This document shows, in pieces, positions 34,276 to 45,613 of a stretch of DNA of 64,000 nt; within the stretch, counting starts at the first letter, position 1, and each line of letters begins with the position of its first letter. The DNA comes from Nephrocerus scutellatus. Taxonomy: Eukaryota; Arthropoda; Insecta; Diptera; Pipunculidae. The stretch covers positions 18,102,444-18,166,443 of the forward strand of contig OX352765.1 of assembly GCA_947095585.1 (NCBI GenBank), given 5' to 3'. Position numbers and translations under genes: made by a program. The notes beneath the pieces are model-generated. The model was given only the letters and a program-made list of their open reading frames with translations. It was not told the DNA's origin and did no database searches.

Positions 34276-37200
34276 TCACTCGTATCCTTCTGCGGAAATG
34301 TGTTGCCATTGTCCCTAAAGCAAAAAAAAGAATATAATTATGGCTGCAAAAAAGGATGACAAGATGACACCTACGGCAATTCCTAAATTCCATCCAGCTC
34401 CAGCTGGGTTATCTTTGGTAACCCCGCATCGTTTGCATACGACACCATTTAAGGCTGTCGCCCACACCTCATTGCCGACAGAAATTGATTTGAATCCAAC
34501 ATTCGTGTCGGTATGCGGTGGAATGTTTGGCACATTTGGTAGAAACTGCCAGTGAGATCCTTCGGGAAAAGCTTGCGTAAACTCTTTTCGTACTGCCAGC
34601 CGGTGAGTGTTATCTAAAGCCCAGATACCGAGTTTTCCCACAGAGACAGCCTTAAACGAAACCCCCGGGGGCGACTCAATCGCTTGCCATGCTTCACCCA
34701 AAGTGTTGATTTTCGTGGTGCCATACCTAAAGTATACCGTTCCATTTTTTCCAACCGCCCACACTTTGCCTTTCGGTCCAATACTGATCGATATCAATGG
34801 TTGTTCGCTGGCGATGTGCTCCCACGAATCTCCTCGTGGATTAGACTGTGATACTCCGTTCCTTATAAGAACATCTCCGTTAATGGCGATTGCCCAGACA
34901 GCAATCGGCCCATCCACAGTATCGTCTTCAGGTTGCATTGAGGCATCGATTATTTTTGAATTTCCCAGTTCCTGCCACGGACCACTGGAAAGCAAACGAC
35001 ATTTTTTCTGCCAACGACGTCGTCGAACACAGTCTGCGATCTTTTTCGATCCATGATAGGTTGCGGGAAAGTCGACAGCGTATTGCCAGCCATCTCTGTC
35101 AACACCGCCTGGCACATGAAAGTCCACCATCCAGTCCGATATCCATTCACAATGCATTGAAAGGAGTTTTGTGTGCTCTTTGCTACGCTTGTGTTTGCCA
35201 GTGACGTCACTCCACATGTGTCGATCGGTGGGCAAGCCCTTGGTTGTATATCCACTGAGTGGATTCCATCTTTGGTTTTCATATACATAAAAATTATGAG
35301 TATCAGTCATGGGATTAATTTTGCCAGAACTTGCTTCCAAGCCTTTAAGGAAAGTCCCACCCCAACCGCCTGTATAGACCCATGCTGTGTTGTCGCAGCT
35401 TATTCCCCATACGACACCAGCTTTTGAGGAAAATACTCGTTTGATGTGGCCACCAATTTGCCGCCAAAACATGTAGCGCATTGGAATTATCACCGACGGG
35501 CACCGATACGTTATGTTGAAGAGTTTTACACGCCCACTTGCATACAGGCACGACACTGCCTCAGGATCAGTACGGTGTTTAAATTCAGCAAAATGAGCGT
35601 TATTGATGCTGATGTCATAGCCAGTTCGCATCGATCTAAAGTGATATGAGGAGTGGGAATTGGAATGGAATTAATCAGAATCAGTAAAGAGACACTGACT
35701 TACTTGATGGTCAATGTGAATGTAGCACCGGGCGAGAAAACCATTTTGTCATAGCGAATTTCCATGAGCCACTCCGAGTTATCCATGGAGTTTAGAATTA
35801 TGTCATTTTCGTAAAATCTGGAATAAAAGGTAATTGAAATCATCGGAGTTTACCTCATAAAAGAGAACTAGAAGTCAACCTGGGATTTAAGTGCATGGCA
35901 ATGACACGAAGCTTTTCGACTTTGTGCCGTACTTTTATAGATGGATGGCACTGCAGATCAAAACGAATATAATCAGCATCATCGTAAACACAACCAGTTA
36001 TTTCAAGAACAGTTCCAATAGGCATTCTGCAAAAAAAGGAGCAACAGCAATAAGACATATAACATCGCGTCTAACTACGACTACTCAATGTACCCATTGT
36101 AAAGAATATTGTAATAAGGAGTCTCCGTGGCAGTAACATCAATCTGCTCAACATAGCAATTGTTCTCCTTACTTAGTTGTTTAGCCTTAATGTTGGTTGG
36201 ATCGAAGACAAAGACATCACCAAGATCGCTAGTAACCCAGAGAGAGTTGTTTGCCGGTTTCCCAATAACTTCATTAATTTGACAACACACTGAGGTCAGA
36301 TGAGAGATCCAATCTTCCATCTCAGTATCGCCAGAGAACTGAAGTTTCACAGGAGTGCAGCCCGTCAGTAGGCGTGGTGCATGAATGGCAATACGGGGTG
36401 ACCCAGGTTCACTGCAACACTGAATGCATGTAATTTCTGAGAGTGAAAATTGTATTTTTGTCGTGACCCCATCGGGATTAAGTACAGTAAATGTTCCTGA
36501 ATCAGAGTCAGCCTGTCCCACTGTGCTAACCCATTCCAATTCAATGAGACAATCCTCGAATATACCACCAGGTTTTTGCACCCTGGCCTCACCGGATTTA
36601 ATCCATGACGACATCTCGACAGCCTTCTGATATTTGTCCGTGTCAATTGCTTTCAGAGCATCTGAGCGAGCCTTCAGCTGTTTGATAATGTCCAATCGCC
36701 ATTCATGCGAAAGTTCAATTTTATTGTCCGCTGAGAGACTGTCGCTGAACCAGTTTGGAATGTTTGAAGGATCAACTGTTACTGCACCAGCTGCACAACA
36801 AGTCCACATAACATCGCATTCGGCCCAATATTGAGATCCACCATGATCCTCGTCGTCGCCAAAGACACCGGAATCTCTCGTGCAATCGGCATCGAACACA
36901 ACGGAATCACTTTCCGGATGAGCTTCTGTGCCAACAATAGAACCAACGCTTCGAACTGGAGACCAAGCTCGTGGGTTTTTCAATTGCGTTTCGAAATGTT
37001 TACCCGAGATTTCGGCAACTTCCGCTGCTGGTGCACTAGACGCTTGTACTGACTCTTTGATTGCCGATGTAACCTTGCGCCGGTGATCATTTAAGCTACC
37101 AACGTTTGGCGGTGAGTCAGTCGAGTTATTCCACAAATCAGATTTCAGCCGAGCTTGTGCTGAGGGCGCACTGGATGATGTCTCGCCTATTGTTTCAATA

Positions 37201-38627
37201 ATGGCTGAAGTCTCGACGACTGCCTTCTCCTTAAAAAGGCTGCAGATGCTACGTTGCTTCGAACCGGGCGAGGAGCTTCCACTTCTGCGCGACATTAAAC
37301 TCATTGTACTGGAAGTTCGGCTAATTTGCATTGGGACCTGAATTTGACGCCACTTCTTCCCAGTTGGATCCGAGGATGTGACCCCCGATCTGAAGTATAG
37401 GCTTCGATCTTCTGATCCAACAGCGAATACTTGATCATTGGCAGCTACTGAGATCATTGAAATGTTGCCAACCATTTCCACCCAGCCATTGCCGATGGCG
37501 GCATCTTCACTAATTCCAGCAGCTTCCCCTTTAACGCCTCGACGAAACCAGACATGATTATCATTTGTAACGCACCACACTGAGTCTGTCCCAACAGAGA
37601 CTTGTGCAATTTTCACACCACTACCAGGCGGTTTTACTTCTAGCCAGGATTGACCGGAAAGGTTTTCTCTTGTGACACCAGAACGAACGATTGCTCGGCC
37701 ATTGAAGAGTACTGCCCAAACCAGTCCAGTAGGACCAACGCTTACTTGTGCCACTTCACAGCCTGATGGTGTACTTATAGCTGTCCAACGAAGACCCTCC
37801 GGGGACGATATGCTAACACCTGAACGAAACATAGTCTGAAATAAAAAGAATTATAAATCGTTTAATAAACATTATTGTTGATTAATATTCAATATAATCA
37901 TACTCTTCCGTGAGCAGTTATAGCCCAAACAATTAACGTTCCGTGCGGAGCATTTGGCACATTCATACCGCCAACAGAAACATCAATAAAAGGCTCTTGT
38001 GTTGGATCCTTGTGCAATGGCGCCACAGCGCACCAATTGTTTAAAGCGCTGTACCGTCTAAAGCGAACCTAAAATCAGAATGGTGAAAAAAAATTTAACC
38101 GCAATGCTCCGGTGAACTTTTCCAAAACCCGTAATTACCCATTTGCGACGGCGCACATAGGAATTCCATGAATTTTTAACCTGATAAGTTGCTGGAAAAT
38201 CCAGCGCGTAAGACCAGCCATCGTGGTCAAGAGGCTGACCATCCAAATTACAATCTAAGTGCCAGTCACCCTCCCATTGCCAGGCCATCGATGGCAATCG
38301 AATTTTGTCGATATTGCGATCAACAGAACCATCAACGGACGAGAAACGATACCGATCTGTAGGTAAAAGTTTCTTTGAGAATCCCTCGATCGGCAGCCAA
38401 CGTTCGTTCTCATACGATTCTTCCTTAACTCTAATGGGAACATCAAGCCCATGAACGTGTAGGTATACCTGTCGATCACCACCAATAGCCCACATAAAGT
38501 TCAATACCGCCGAAATCTTCTTGAACTCCAATCCAAGGTAAGGAAACTCACGCCACGCCGCCGATAAAGTTGACAACGTATACACGCGTCCTTCACTGTT
38601 CGTTGCAAACAGCAAACTGCTTGGCAT
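34276..38627 (-). CDS. Pex23: Pex23/TECPR1-type protein with DysF, tectonin, PH-like and galectin-like domains
   Basis: Seven coding exons: 38627-38139, 38068-37904, 37835-36094, 36026-35880, 35817-35704, 35635-34375 and 34314-34276. All junctions are GT/AG and in phase, giving 1318 codons plus stop. Domains, residues approximate: DysF 1 (70-163; NERWLPIEGF to YVRRRKW); tectonin repeats (200-390; GTLIVWAITAHGR, GLVWAVLFNGRAIVRSGV); a Ser-rich linker; PH-like domain (about 627-739, ending MEDWISHLTSVCCQI); a lone tectonin repeat; galectin-like domain (786-927); DysF 2 (1002-1097; NQRWNPLSGY to CVRRRRWQKK); tectonin repeats to the end (KVWAVGKNGTVYFRYG, EVWATALNGVVCKRCG). TECPR1 works in selective autophagy and in repair at damaged lysosomes; fly Pex23 has been linked to peroxisome biogenesis. 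The galectin-like part retains H844, N846, R848, N857, W864, E867 and R869. The start is the first ATG of exon 1; a further upstream exon is not excluded. Confidence 0.93.
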
Positions 38628-39429
38628 TGTGTTCTTGGTCCTTCTTCTGTCCTGTGGGAGTTATGTTGAAAATCGATAAAATACTCTTATAGACACACTG
38701 CCATATGGCTGTCTGCCACCCACTGTCGCCGTAAAACTTTTTGCAGGACTCAAAACTATGATTCATATTAAAAATGGTTTAATTTAAAGTTAATTGAAAA
38801 CTTTAGAAAGTACTTACAACAGCAAAGTTGCAGAATAGAGCTCTTCAAGAAAAACGCGGCTCCAGATTTTACAAATTCGATTAGGAAATAGGGAAACGTA
38901 CACGACCTCCAGGATTGGAAGAAAATTAAGCCGATTTTCTGATCATTGTTTTTAATGATAAAACCTTTTATTTTATTACAATTAGTTCCTTACAAAAGCT
39001 ATAACAGAAAGTATAACAGAAACTTTCCGTTGACGGAACTATAAACAAACTTCCCGAGTTCTTGTATCTTGTTAAAGGAGCTGCACAGAGCACAGCTGAC
39101 TTGTATGTCAAAATGACAAATTGTCTGAAATAACATTTCCGTCCTTTTTCCATTTCTTAAAACATTCAATCTGTGCGGTAACAGGTATTCATAGCTGTCA
39201 AAATATCAAAATGTTCAATAACTACAAACAAATAATAGGCGAATTCGTAAACAGATCCTGTGTAACCACAGAGTAACTATTAATTTTTTTTATGGTTGTG
39301 AAATAGTTCTTAAGTTACTCTTTCCATACAAAAAAGAACAGGCGTGGCTGTTCCGGGGTGCACAGACGTTGTTTTGAGGTGAAACGTCTATGCCACTATG
39401 TAAGCGAGTCGCTTTTAGTGTAATGGACT

Positions 39430-39640
39430 GAAATGAAAACGAGACATTGACTGCGTACTAAAAAATATTTTAAAGCGTATTTTATTTTCCGAGGAATAAG
39501 AATTACAGCAACAATAGTACTATCTAATTATTTCTTTGAAATAAGCTGTGGTGCTGTTTTTCAAATTCTAATTCCTTATTCCTCGGCAAATAAAATACAC
39601 CTTAAAATATTTTTTAGTACGCAGTCAATATCTCTGTTCC
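39430..39640. repeat. Foldback element, near-perfect 60-bp arms
   Basis: ATTGACTGCGTACTAAAAAA, then ATATTTTAAAGCGTATTTTA and TTTTCCGAGGAATAAG, from 39446 is answered by its reverse complement ending at 39629. The arms extend, with a few mismatches, a further dozen bases outward (GAGACATT versus GAGATATT). The loop (39503-39560) is unrelated sequence. No target duplication identified. Confidence 0.85.
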
Positions 39641-40199
39641 ATTATTTTTTGTAGTAAAAATTAGTAAAAGAGTAATTGACATAAAATCACTCAGAGAGAT
39701 CGAACACACGTACGGGAATATTATAAAACCACAAAATTGTTGTCTTGGCAGAAACTGTCAAAATCCCTTACACAAAAATTCAACATTCCCAAGTTATGTG
39801 GCTTTCTTTTTATAGAAAATTTGCTAAAATACTTCTCTCAATTTCACTAAAATTCACTCGTTTTGTTTGCTTATGTTACAATTTTAAAATAAACATATTT
39901 GTTATCATTTTTATCGTCATCGTGGCATTTGTGCGACCATTTTCAAAACGTGCGAGTGCACATTTTTTTTTACTTCTTACTGCACTTGTTTAAGAAAGAT
40001 TAGGAAAACACGAATGCCACATACGCTAATTGTCAATAAATTCATTCTTGAGAGAATGTTTACATGTAACTTACAGAAATTTTTGCAGTAAAAGTTGGCA
40101 AAATTCGCATGTAGGGGAAAACTTACTTTCTATTTTTCGTTCCCTTTTACTATATTTTCGAGTACGGGAATATTCGACTAAAATTTTGTTTAACATTCA

Positions 40200-40620
40200 C
40201 CCGTGTTTTTTTTTAAATATCCGAGAAATATTTTTTCTCTGAGGCTTTTTTTTACGCTCCTATAATTTTCGGATATGATCTTGTTACTCTGAAAAATATA
40301 CAGAAACAGAAAATTTTTTGACAGCTGTATTTGTTTGTTTCTTTAAACATGGGACATGTCGACTACTGTGGAGCATTTAGGTGAAAAATAAAAGGCCCGA
40401 AACAGTACATGTTGTTTGTGATGCGTCCTATACCAGTTGCTCAACCGTTCACGTGGTGTCAAGCTGTCAAGTTTTGAGCTTGTGTCGTGTTTTTAAAAAA
40501 AAATCTGGCGCAGATTTATTTTTAGGCTGTCAAGTTGTTCGTTTTTTCCAAAAAAACCTATCCACGGTAGATCGGATTTCCCCTCTAACAGATCTTGATA
40601 TTTTGTGAGATTACCCCTCT
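40200..40620. repeat. Rearranged repeat related to 31530-31720
   Basis: 40486-40612 is a direct relative of 31530-31660, and 40215-40300 matches 31650-31720 in the opposite sense. A non-autonomous element family with reshuffled parts is the simplest reading. Confidence 0.55.
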
Positions 40621-41686
40621 TTTCGTTACCCTCTTGTTGACCCAATGCACAAATATTTTGCAATGTATTTGTAGGACATTTAACAGGCTTCTATGCTGTA
40701 TTTATCAAAAAAATGTATTCAAGAGCTTTTCTCGAAATAATCGAGTTGTTAAAAACAATTTTAAAAAATTTTGTTTTGAATTTTATTTTAGAAAGTGTAT
40801 ATTTTAGATCTTAAAAATTTAATTTTCCAACAACAGACCAACAGTAAGATTGTAGCTGGAATCGTTCAAGATTTATATGGTATGAATCATGTAAAGTCAA
40901 AAGTTCGTTTTCGTTTATTTTACAAACTTTTTTTAAACCCTGCTCCTGTTGACCGAATGCATAAATATTGTGAGGTGGATTTTAAGAAAATTGAATAGGC
41001 TTGAATAGTGTATTTGTCAAAAAAAAAACATTATCCGAGAGCCATTTTCGAAATATTCGCGTTTGAAAAAAATGTACAAAAAGAAAAAACATGTTTGGAT
41101 TTTGACGACGTTTATATCGGTAACGGTTTCAAGAATTTAAAAAAATGTTAATTAGATGATCTTAAAAATTTCAAAAATGACCAAAAATAACCTTGTAGCT
41201 AGAAGCGTTCAAGAGTTACAGGGTGTGAAGTGATGTAAGGTCAAAAGTACGTCTCTTCGCATTTCAACTCTACGTACACCGCAGGGTTTGATAATAGACC
41301 CCCACTCCCATACGATTTTTTCACGAAATTAGCCAAGGAGTTATCCCTTTAAGTATTTGCCACCTTAACGGATATACCCTGTATATTAAATGAACAAATT
41401 TTGAGTTTTGTGAATTTAACGTTTTTTAATTTTTGGTAACGAATTTACTTCCTTATTTTCAGTTTATTACAAAATTATTTACTTTGAATTCAATAAACGA
41501 ATTTTTTTATTTTAATTTCATAAATTTTATCTATGTACATCCTAATAAAGGTCACATATCACCTTAGGAGCATAAGAATTGAGTTGTTGAATTGCTTATG
41601 ATGAATCTTTAATATGCGCCTGTCAGGCACATTGCGCCCGAATCTGGAAATCTCGGGTTGCGCCAGAGGGAGGGTTAAGGATTGTA

Positions 41687-42990
41687 AAGGGTGTTTTTTT
41701 AGGAGGTTTGTTTTTCCGATAGATGTCGTTTTATTTTATGACAGTTGTTTTGACAGCTCAAAGTGGCATTTCTACTCAGTATTGTTTGGCAAATCATTAT
41801 GAATAGGTTAACTCCAGAACAACGTTTTCAAATCGTGGAAATTTATTTTCAAAATCAGTGTTCAATTAAAAATGTTTATAGAGCACTTCGTGAATTTTAT
41901 GGTGCACATAATCGTCCGTCAGAGACCACCATAAAGAACGTAATTACCAAATTTCGGTCTACATTCACTCTTTTGGATGCCAAGCCACCGACAAGAATGA
42001 GAAGAGTTCGTACAGAAGAAAATATTGCTGTCGTTGAGGCCAGTGTCGAAGAAAACGACAATTTATCGATTCGTCGTCGTGCTCAGCAAATTGGACTTTG
42101 TCCATCGACTTTATGGAAAATTTTACGTAAAGATTTGGGTTTGGTGCCATACAAAATTCAATTGGTGCAAGAATTAAAGCCACACGACCATCGTTTGCGC
42201 CGTGAATTCAGTGATTGGTCGTTAAATCAATTGAACGAAGATCCATTTTTTTACCGTAAAATTCTCTTCAGTGATGAGGCGCATTTTTTGTTAAATGGAT
42301 ACGTCAACAAACAAAATTGTCGCATTTGGAGCAAAGATAATCCACACGCCGTTCAAGAATTACCAATGCATCCTGATAAATGTACTGTTTGGTGCGGTCT
42401 ATGGGCTGGTGGGATCATCGGTCCATATTTCTTTAAAAATGAGGAAGGACGACGCGTTACCGTGAATGGAAATCGATACAGAACCATGTTAAATGAGTTT
42501 TTGTTGTCAAATCTTGAAGATATGGATATGGATGAAATGTGGTTTCAACAAGATGGTGCCACTTGCCATACAGCACGTGAAACAATCGACTTATTGAAAG
42601 AAACTTTCAACGACAACATTATTTCGAGAAATGGTCCGGTGAATTAGCCTCCGCGTTCGTGCGATTTGACGCCACTCGATTACTTTTTGTGGGGATACGT
42701 GAAGTCATTGGTTTATGTGGATAAACCTCAATCGATTGACGCTTTGGAAACCAATATTCAACGTGTCATTGCTGACATACGCCCTCAAATGCTTGAAAAA
42801 GTGCTGGAAAATTGGACCTCCAGAATGACATTTGTGAAAAATAGTCGTGGTAGCCATATGCCAGAAATTGTGTTTAAATGTTAAATGCCAAAAAATTATC
42901 TACCAAATAAAAAAAAATTTTGGTCATTTCATAATTTTATATGTGTTTTATTCAAAAAAAAAATCGGCAACCTCTTAAAAAAACACCCGT
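41687..42990 (+). mobile_element. Mariner-like element, rosa-type (DD41D), 1304 bp
   Basis: Bounded by TA dinucleotides at 41685-41686 and 42991-42992. The ends AAGGGTGTTTTTTTAGGAGG and, inverted, ACGGGTGTTTTTTTAAGAGG form imperfect terminal inverted repeats. The single gene inside is a transposase with one internal stop. 41 residues lie between the second and third catalytic aspartates, the DD41D type first described from rosa in the fruit fly Ceratitis rosa. The element lies between Pex23 and the gene of unknown function and looks young. Confidence 0.9.
41799..42884 (+). pseudogene. Mariner transposase with one in-frame stop
   Basis: From the ATG at 41799 (MNRLTPEQRFQIVEIYFQNQ) the frame runs 361 codons, broken only by TAG at 42645-42647. 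A TGG to TAG change would explain it, since family members usually carry tryptophan before PPRSCD. N-terminal helix-turn-helix regions are followed by a DDE/D domain: first acid in LFSDEAHFLLNGYV, second in WFQQDGATCHTA, third in DLTPLDYFLWG, with 41 residues between the last two. The C terminus is intact up to MPEIVFKC. As it stands the copy would give a 282-residue protein lacking the third catalytic aspartate, so it is inactive. The GTG at 41763 is not a credible start. Confidence 0.92.
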
Positions 42991-42992
42991 TA

Positions 42993-45613
42993 AATACAAG
43001 GCACTTTTATTCAAAGTGAGCGGGTGGCTAAAGAAAGTCTACTCCTTCTAGTTATTACTCGCACATGACACATGCAACAAATCACCATATTTGGCTTTAA
43101 GATCGACGGACGGCCCTGGCGTCCCGACATGCAACAAATAGCAAAATACTAATTAATAATGTTAGCAATTCAAAAGTCAAGTCCACAAAACAATAATTTT
43201 CTAGTTTTTCTAAAGGAACGCACTAGCTTACTGTTGTCGTATCGGAATTATGTTTGACCTTCATCATCATGCTGGAACAATTCATTTCTCGGAAACACAA
43301 ACTGTTGGGCACGCAACGATAATTTCGTCTCTTCAATAGAAGTCAACGAGCCATATGAAAATAAAGTTGAATACGCATTTTATGTACAAGTATTACGTCT
43401 ATGTATAGTATATAAGGAGCAAATTACATGCAATAATAATAATATAGTTAATAATGAAATTTTTATACAAATAACTTTGTCCTGGCTATTAGTGGGTAGT
43501 GGCTTTAGTGTACAACAAATGTTGTTGATAAAAACATGGTCTTATCCTCCGTCTTTCTAAAAGGACATTCAACTTCAATGCGTATGCGAACACAAATACG
43601 TTGAAGTTCACCCAGTTTTACTTGCATTGTTAGTATTGTGTTTTGAAACAGTAACACAAAATCGCAATATTTAAAATAAGAAATGAACACATAATAGACT
43701 CTCATTCCATCCATATCTACGATTTCCATACTTTAATCAAATAGTCGGAGTGAGTTCTTTTTGACCACCGCGTCTTAGCAAATTCTATTACGGTAACATT
43801 CGTGTACAGGTTGATTTTCAGTGGTAAGTGGTCAGTGGTAAGTAGTCAGAGGCAAGCAACACGATTATAAATTACTCAAAACAATGCGAAGCAATGCACA
43901 CCGCAAAAGACATATTATGTACGAGGGCTGTAGGAAAAATTGTTGTGATGAAAACTAAAATGGCATTGAACCTGTTGATGCCATTAATTTTAAGTTTCTA
44001 TTAGGTTATGTTCTATATTTTAAGAACTTAATTATGTAAGAACCTTTCACCCACACCACTTTTAAGAAAAAGGAAAAATAAAATGAAATTAATTCCAAAC
44101 TTGTTGAATCGTCGCCATTATCAGCAAATCTCGACTAATGTATTGCCGATTTTGATTTAAAGTTAGAGAGAGCAACTGTAGCACACAATAAAAGATCTGG
44201 GTTGATCGTCTAAAAAAAACAACCCATAAATTTTTTTAAAATATTTGTATGGGAGCCCCTCCGATCCCGTCGCTCGAGGGGCCTCAAATTTTAATAAAAA
44301 GTGTTGTCTCCAGAAATACACATGTGTGCAAAATTTCAATAAAATCGGGCTTTGGTAAGTGGGTTAAAAATTGATCGCAAGATTCCACGCAGACGACCGA
44401 CGACCGACATCCGTGCCACGGGCAAGTGAAGTTAATATAGAGAATTTAAAAAAGAAAGCGCTCTAGAAATCGTTCAATAGTTCTCAAAATTTGTGTGTTA
44501 AAAACTATTAATTTAGAGTACATACTACGCAAATCTGCATCAGCAATTAGGTGACGAGTTTAAATCTATATAAGGAATAAAAGAGTTATATTCCACGAGG
44601 AAAACGCACCCATTCACACATCACAATTGCGATTACCAAACTTCATGAATTGAAATTCGAATTGTTTTCTCAATATCCTGTTTACCACAACCACCCGTAA
44701 CTACCACCTATCTCCGATTTTTTTTTAAATGGCCTTGCAACAATATTGAGATCATCTCGACCTTACTTTCCGTTTACTTTTGAAAAATCCGGAATATCAG
44801 CTGTACAAGACTAACGAAGCAAATATAATGAGGTTTCAGGAGACGTTACAAACTTATCATGAAGATACGGTTTGAAATTTTCTGAACTGCCCTCGTATCA
44901 TTGTCATAGAACGCCAACATTTAATGATTTACAGGTAAACTGCTAGCGAGTTGGTTAGCGACTTTATGATTCCGTGAAGTCTATCGCTTCTACCCAATAA
45001 AAGCTAAATTTACATTAAAATTAAGGGTAAATGTGCGTGCAAATGATTGGGAATAATTTCAAATTGTTCAGCGTACAGACGTTGTAGACTATGTTACTGG
45101 CCACCTAGTCCAGTTGACTGTTTAGAACAGTCTCTTTCTTTCAACCTTAACAGCGATAAAACTATTTTAGAAGGTAGAATAATAATATCAATAATTAAAA
45201 TAAACTTTAAAGAAATTTTCTTAAAACACTGAACAGAAGTCAATTTATTATAATATTCAGAAGATAATAATTATTGTATTACTTTCAGTTTAAATTTGAT
45301 AACTTACCCTATTAGGCGCATGACTTCATCGATTTTAAGGGTTGATTTTACTGCAACACGGTAAAATGACCAAAGTAAATTGTTTTGTTTTTAGCCAGTC
45401 CGAATCCAGTAAGGCTAGACCTTCACCTGAGTGAACAACCATACGGACTCTTCAATTATCCGGGAATATTGTGTTGCTTTTCGGTGTTGTCGGTTGTTTT
45501 GGATAAAAGTCTGATTGAATAGACGAAAATTAATTAAATCGTTAATTCAAACGTGACGGTTCAATAAACTCTTGAAGGAGAGAAAAGGGGCTTTTTTGCT
45601 GTTGCTTAGGGTT
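42993..45613. other. Intergenic region, nothing recognised
   Basis: AT-rich. Only minor structure: GTGGTAAGTGGTCA-type short repeats near 43822-43850, and a 22-bp word at 44430-44451 shared with 716-737. A segment at 44240-44420 (GGGAGCCCCTCCGATCCCGT, AAAATCGGGCTTTG, GACGACCGACGACCGAC) has the look of a dispersed repeat, but I cannot assign it. Confidence 0.45.

Larger units (their letters stand above)
38628..41684. other. Intergenic region with foldback repeats
   Basis: No gene seen. It holds the foldback at 39430-39640 and the repeat pieces at 40200-40620. The remainder is AT-rich, with weak internal repeats near 40640-41060 (direct copies of TTGACCCAATGCACAAATAT and TTGACCGAATGCATAAATAT). 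Confidence 0.5.

Noticed and set aside
34340..37052. Plus-strand open frames across Pex23
   Set aside because: Antisense shadows of the coding exons.
41763..41798. GTG start of the mariner transposase
   Set aside because: The ATG at 41799 (MNRLTPEQRF) fits the family start; the upstream codons lie in the 5' untranslated part.
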